Positions 60,074 to 64,000 of a stretch of DNA of 64,000 nt are shown here, one piece after another. Source of the stretch: Amphibalanus amphitrite (lineage: Eukaryota; Arthropoda; Thecostraca; Balanomorpha; Balanidae); the NCBI RefSeq assembly GCF_019059575.1, contig NW_024881830.1:248001-312000 (forward strand), written 5' to 3'. The position numbers were made by a program, and so were the translations under genes. The notes under the pieces were generated by a model. The model did not search any database and was not told where the DNA came from. It worked only from the letters and a program-made list of their open reading frames with translations. Numbering within the stretch: position 1 is the stretch's first letter; each line of letters opens with the position of its first letter.

Positions 60074-61019
60074 ACGCGGCTAGGCGGCTACGTTACTGCA
60101 ATTTCAGGAAACGTATCAGATGCGTCATTATTGAGAAAGGAAAACTCAGCTGACCAGCGAGTAATTCACAGCTAGTAAATAAAAAGCAGTTGTATCACAT
60201 TACAATCATTACGTCTATCTGCTATCATCAGTTATCAATGGGTCGGTGGTGAATTTTCATGTCAAAATTTATCGTTATGTGGTCCATCAGCCACATAAAA
60301 TGAGAATGCAGCAAATTCATGTAATGACCACCTAGCGTCCTTCTTGTAGCTCAGATGGGAGAGAGACCACAAAGCTCAAAATTTGAGCCTTGCGGGTGAT
60401 CGCCCTTGCATTCGGGCGATAATGATGATTGCATATTGGAATGGATGCTAACCATTTCGTCCCTCGCGCTCACTTCTAGCGTGAAAGTCTGTGATCAGTG
60501 ACAGTGGTCGCATGGAGGCCGGTTGACGTCCGTGAGGAGGAACTGCGTCTGACCCATCCGCCGACCACTTGCCTACCTATAGCAGTTTGAACGGTTTGAA
60601 CGTGTAATTTAATTCGATTCAAATGAAAAGTGCGTGGGAAAGTGGAACAATAGCATCAGAGCATCATAGTCGCTATGCCATCGCACTTGGTACCTGCTAG
60701 CGATTAGTCGCATAGGTAGGTAGGTACATGTTTTTTCAATGTATGAAATTGTGAGGACGATGAATGAAAAAGGTCAAATTTCAGTGCTGAGCTTTTTAAG
60801 CTGTCCCAAGCCCTCCTGTCATGAGCCACCGCCGGCGGGTCGGCTGGCCTATCCCCGCTCCACCTCACTCAATGGCCGGCACCGATTGCTGATTAGATAT
60901 CAGCACACTACGATTGGTCAAAGGTCGTCAGACGGGCAGAATTCACGGCCCACACGGCCCCGTCGTCGGTCGGTGGGTCACGCCGGAGCAGTGTTGACGA
61001 GTGTCGGGCGACCAGTGCC
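60074..61019. other. Intergenic region with a possible SINE
   Basis: TTGTAGCTCAGATGGGAGAG at about 60345 resembles a pol III A box, with no clear B box. The rest holds no recognised gene. GC-rich sequence from about 60830 onward may be a promoter for the exon that follows. Confidence 0.3.
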
Positions 61020-61181
61020 ATGTCGGAGACCGAGGAGCGCCGACACAGGTCACGGTCGCGCGGCCGGCCGGCCAGCGCCGTGCCCGAGCCGCCCGTGAAG
61101 CCCCGGCGCCGCTGGCGTGCCCGCACCGCCAGTGCACTGATCTCGTCGGCTCCGGCGACCAGCAGCGTCCGGCGAGCCAGC
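61020..61181 (+). CDS. Possible first coding exon of an unidentified gene
   Basis: ATG at 61020 opens a 54-codon Arg/Ser/Pro-rich segment (SETEERRHRSRSRGRPAS at its start) that ends before GTGAGT at 61182. Base composition resembles the first exons of the other genes, and the upstream region is GC-rich. I recognise no family and find no further exon before the window ends, so it may be a chance frame in GC-rich DNA. Confidence 0.3.
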
Positions 61182-61301
61182 GTGAGTACCAGTTGAAGGC
61201 TGTAAAAAACGTGATTATCGTGGACCCAATGATGAGTGAGCATTGTGTTATTATTTCGGCTGTAGGACCGTTACGGCTACCTACCTATAGGTAGGGTAGG
61301 G

Positions 61302-61918
61302 TGGGGCAAAGCGCCCACCCTAACTTTCCAGCCCCAGTATCTCTTTATCTTACAAATTTGAAAGACAACTAGGTAGCTGATCTGATAGCTCATTACCTTG
61401 GCTTTCTTCGAATAACACATCAGAAACAAGTGGCATGCATGGTTTTTGAGATATGCCATCCGAATTGAGAGGACTACAAATCGGGCGTTTTGCCCCTACC
61501 ATGGGGCATAACGCCCATATGAGTGGGGCATAACGCCCAGTCCTGAACGTTTCATTACACGCTCGGTACTCTGACAAAAGAATGCAGTATGTATCCATTC
61601 TCATTTCGTTTGACTTTAAATCGATAGATTACACCACCAAACACATCTTGAACACTGTTGTTACCACCCCACTCCTCATTCAGTCAACGGGCTGTCACCG
61701 CCTTGGAGAGCGGAGATTAGTTCGTGCGAATAAATTGTTCCAGGCGATACTAACCAGTATATTGCATATTTCATAAGAATCCTGAGCATTAGAAACGTAT
61801 CTCGACACTCACTTTCAGCCAAAAATGTTCACAAATACCCGTACTGTATAACTCCCATTAGGGGTAAAACGCCCATGATGGGCGTTTTGCCCCACACCAA
61901 AGTGGGCGTATTACCCCA
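61302..61918. mobile_element. MITE with TGGGGCAAA(G/A)CGCCC repeats
   Basis: Ends TGGGGCAAAGCGCCCAC (61302-61318) and the inverted TGGGGTAATACGCCCAC (complement of 61902-61918). Further copies of GGGCGTTTTGCCCC and TGGGGCATAACGCCCA lie inside in both orientations near 61480-61540 and 61862-61895. No coding capacity and no clear target duplication. Confidence 0.6.
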
Positions 61919-62072
61919 ACAGCACATTCAAAACGAAGTCCACCAAAATTAAGCGTGTGACGATTGTGTTGCAAACCAGTAAATGCTCAAAACATAGCTT
62001 AAATCCGCAGGTTCTGCGTAGCTAAATTTCATTGCCTACTTTAATCTCTATCAGACAAAGTTTTAGTAGTAT

Positions 62073-62442
62073 TGTGACGTTCCATCAGCCTTCCGCTGAT
62101 CGCACTTCTAGAGGCACCAACAGTCCCGAGTGCTCAGACTGAGTATATTGTCGAGAAACAAGAACTAAGCAACATGCACCTGCAAACAGACAAACAGTCA
62201 ATGACAGTCAGGATGGAAATACATGCAGCTCCCAGCGAGGGGCAGTGCGCATGCGGTCATGCGGACGAGCACATATGAGCGTTGGGGAAGCATGTATGCA
62301 CAAGGGGGTAAGACAGCAGGCATGACATGCGGTTGTGCAGCGGACATGTTAGCGCGAACATAGATAAAGGACAGTGCGAGAAGGAATACATACAAGCAGG
62401 CAAAACCAGATCAGTGCAATAAATGATACCACCGTGACATCA
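62073..62442 (-). repeat. Candidate 3' LTR of the third LTR element
   Basis: A TG...CA segment of 370 bp (TGTGACGTTCC...GTGACATCA) directly downstream, in element sense, of a T-run and CGGGAAGG purine stretch and 70 nt past the pol stop. The matching 5' LTR is outside the window, so the limits are inferred. Confidence 0.5.
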
Positions 62443-62511
62443 CCTTCCCGAAAAAAAAAAATGGACTCACGAACCGGTGATACAGACGCTGAGGGAAAGT
62501 GTGGTATAACA

Positions 62512-64000
62512 TCACGGACCATACCGTGGGTTGCGCCGTATCTCTCTGCCTGATCGAGACACAGCGGGGAGGAAGTTCAACGGATCATCCGCGGAGTCCG
62601 GGATCTGTGCGACAGGAACAGGAGCGGGTTCGATGCTCGGTCGCTGGCTGACCTCGGCTGCGCCCTGTGCATCATAAGGCACGGCACTCGCATCTTCGTC
62701 CGCAGGTGTGTGGGCGGCAGTGTCGTCTGCAACTTCAGACGGTCCGGGCTGATCTCCAGTGGTGCCATGAGACGGAGGGCAGCAGTCCTGTACAGTCACA
62801 TGAGCGTCGCCACCGAATGCTGCTGGCACGGATTTGACGCGGTTCATGTGCACACACTTCTCTGAGCTCCCTATGAGCACGAAAACGTTGCTGTCGACAA
62901 TTCTTGTCACCAGGTATGGACCGCTGTACATAGGATCCAGCCCACAACGCTCTTCTATACGGACCATGACTTTATCTCCTGTCCGTATTCCACGTTCAGG
63001 CGGCGATACTCTAGTCCGATCGTAGTACTGCTTGGTTCTGTTCTTCGCCCTTTTGCTGTTTTCCCATACACGGCGATACGAGTCGGGACGAGTAGCCTGC
63101 AGCTCATCCACATGATCTTCGGGGCTGACGTACGCCGCGGGCTCAGAGCGCAACACACTCTGCGGTGGTCTCAGGGTAACGCCGTACATGACTTCGTGCG
63201 GAGACACTTGGGTACACGCATTCTTCGCCGAGTTGAAGATGAACGTGACTTCTTTCATAATTTGTGGCCACTCTGTGGTCGGCATCTTCCTTTCGGCGAG
63301 GAGGCAACGGAGCAGTTGCTTTGCAGATTGGACGCATCTCTCTGCCAGTCCGTTGCCCTCCGGATGGTAAGGACTCGAGCGACGTTTCTTGATATTGTAA
63401 TCGGAACAGAAACGCCTGACTGCCTCACCGTCCATGTTTCTTGCCTGATCAGTGACCAGTATTTCAGGCAGTCCATGACTGTATACCCATCCCGTCATCA
63501 GGGACTGCAGCACCGTGTCAGCCATCTGGTCTTTCATGGGTATGAATTCTGCGTATCTTGAGAAAAGATCCACCACCACCAAGAAATACCGGTAGCCTGA
63601 TGCGCTCCAGGGTAGGGTGCCAACGTCCATGGCCACCGTCTTCCGTGGAGCTAGATCCCCGACTTCATAAGACTGCAACTCTACCTCTGGCTGGTAGGAC
63701 CTCTTATTGGCACTACATACGGCACACTGAGCGCACACAGCACGCACACAAGCTGGCAGCCCAAGTGAGAAGAACTGGCTCTTCACTCTCTGTAGAGTCC
63801 TCTCCACGCCCAGGTGTTCCGCCTTGTGCACCGCTTCCACCACTTCTCGTTGGATGCTCCCGGGTGCGACCACTCGCTGACCTTTCATCAAGACGCCATG
63901 TCTCATCGTCATGTCTCGGTAGTGCCGATATCGTCCTTTGGTGATCTGGCCATTGGCAATCATCTGTGACGCTGCGAACATCGTCACTGGATCTTCTCTC
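62512..64000 (-). CDS. pol: Pol 3' part (integrase) of a third LTR retrotransposon, cut by the window edge
   Basis: The frame is open to the right end of the window. It shows the integrase zinc finger (HKAEHLGVERTLQRV, then CAQCAVCSANKRS), the core domain with AMDVGTLPW, VTDQARNMDG and SSPYHPEGNGLAERC (DDE triad), and a GPY-like module (MYSGPYLVTRIV). The tail is acidic and Pro-rich, and the stop is at 62512. No internal stop. Sequence differs clearly from both other elements, so it is a separate Gypsy-type family. Confidence 0.92.
   Translation of the reverse strand, partial: REDPVTMFAASQMIANGQITKGRYRHYRDMTMRHGVLMKGQRVVAPGSIQREVVEAVHKAEHLGVERTLQRVKSQFFSLGLPACVRAVCAQCAVCSANKRSYQPEVELQSYEVGDLAPRKTVAMDVGTLPWSASGYRYFLVVVDLFSRYAEFIPMKDQMADTVLQSLMTGWVYSHGLPEILVTDQARNMDGEAVRRFCSDYNIKKRRSSPYHPEGNGLAERCVQSAKQLLRCLLAERKMPTTEWPQIMKEVTFIFNSAKNACTQVSPHEVMYGVTLRPPQSVLRSEPAAYVSPEDHVDELQATRPDSYRRVWENSKRAKNRTKQYYDRTRVSPPERGIRTGDKVMVRIEERCGLDPMYSGPYLVTRIVDSNVFVLIGSSEKCVHMNRVKSVPAAFGGDAHVTVQDCCPPSHGTTGDQPGPSEVADDTAAHTPADEDASAVPYDAQGAAEVSQRPSIEPAPVPVAQIPDSADDPLNFLPAVSRSGREIRRNPRYGP

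Overview
This is a eukaryotic (metazoan) nuclear window: five multi-domain genes, four of them split by GT-AG introns, with GC-rich coding exons in AT-richer introns crowded by transposable elements. Protein similarity and the abundance of Gypsy, Penelope, hAT and piggyBac-type elements suggest an arthropod, perhaps a crustacean. Species cannot be fixed from sequence alone.

Layout. 115-8299 (+): poly(A) polymerase, 5' end outside the window, 12-13 exons, with a Penelope-like fragment, a 422-bp palindromic MITE and a hAT-like element in its introns. 10225-23220 (+): sphingosine-1-phosphate phosphatase, 5 exons; intron 2 carries a hAT-like element sitting between two copies of the exon-3 acceptor, and intron 3 carries a very young 7.85-kb Gypsy-type LTR retrotransposon on the minus strand. 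25026-34028 (-): SLC36/AVT3-like amino acid transporter, 10 recognised exons, with a 2.8-kb inverted repeat in one intron. 35598-37387: two inverted TTAA-flanked piggyBac-like MITEs. 37785-42789 (-): a second young LTR retrotransposon. 45022-56578 (+): NTPDase of the ENTPD5/6 type, 10 exons, with a 2.9-kb DNA-transposon-like element in its long intron. 57996-58982 (-): intronless succinate-CoA ligase alpha subunit. 59082-60065: hAT-like element about 100 bp upstream of that start codon. 61302-61918: a MITE. 62073-64000 (-): the 3' part of a third LTR retrotransposon, running off the window.

The host genes are housekeeping functions (mRNA polyadenylation, sphingolipid signalling, amino acid transport, nucleotide hydrolysis in the secretory pathway, TCA cycle) and do not form a pathway. 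The most unusual element is the LTR retrotransposon at 13921-21772: in the place where an env gene would be expected it carries an extra same-strand reading frame with an N-terminal coiled coil and an SGNH/GDSL-hydrolase domain with all four catalytic blocks. A second theme is local tandem duplication of 3' splice junctions (two copies in the phosphatase gene, about seven in the NTPDase gene). A third is that both complete LTR elements have near-identical LTRs and intact pol, yet each has one in-frame TAG in gag.
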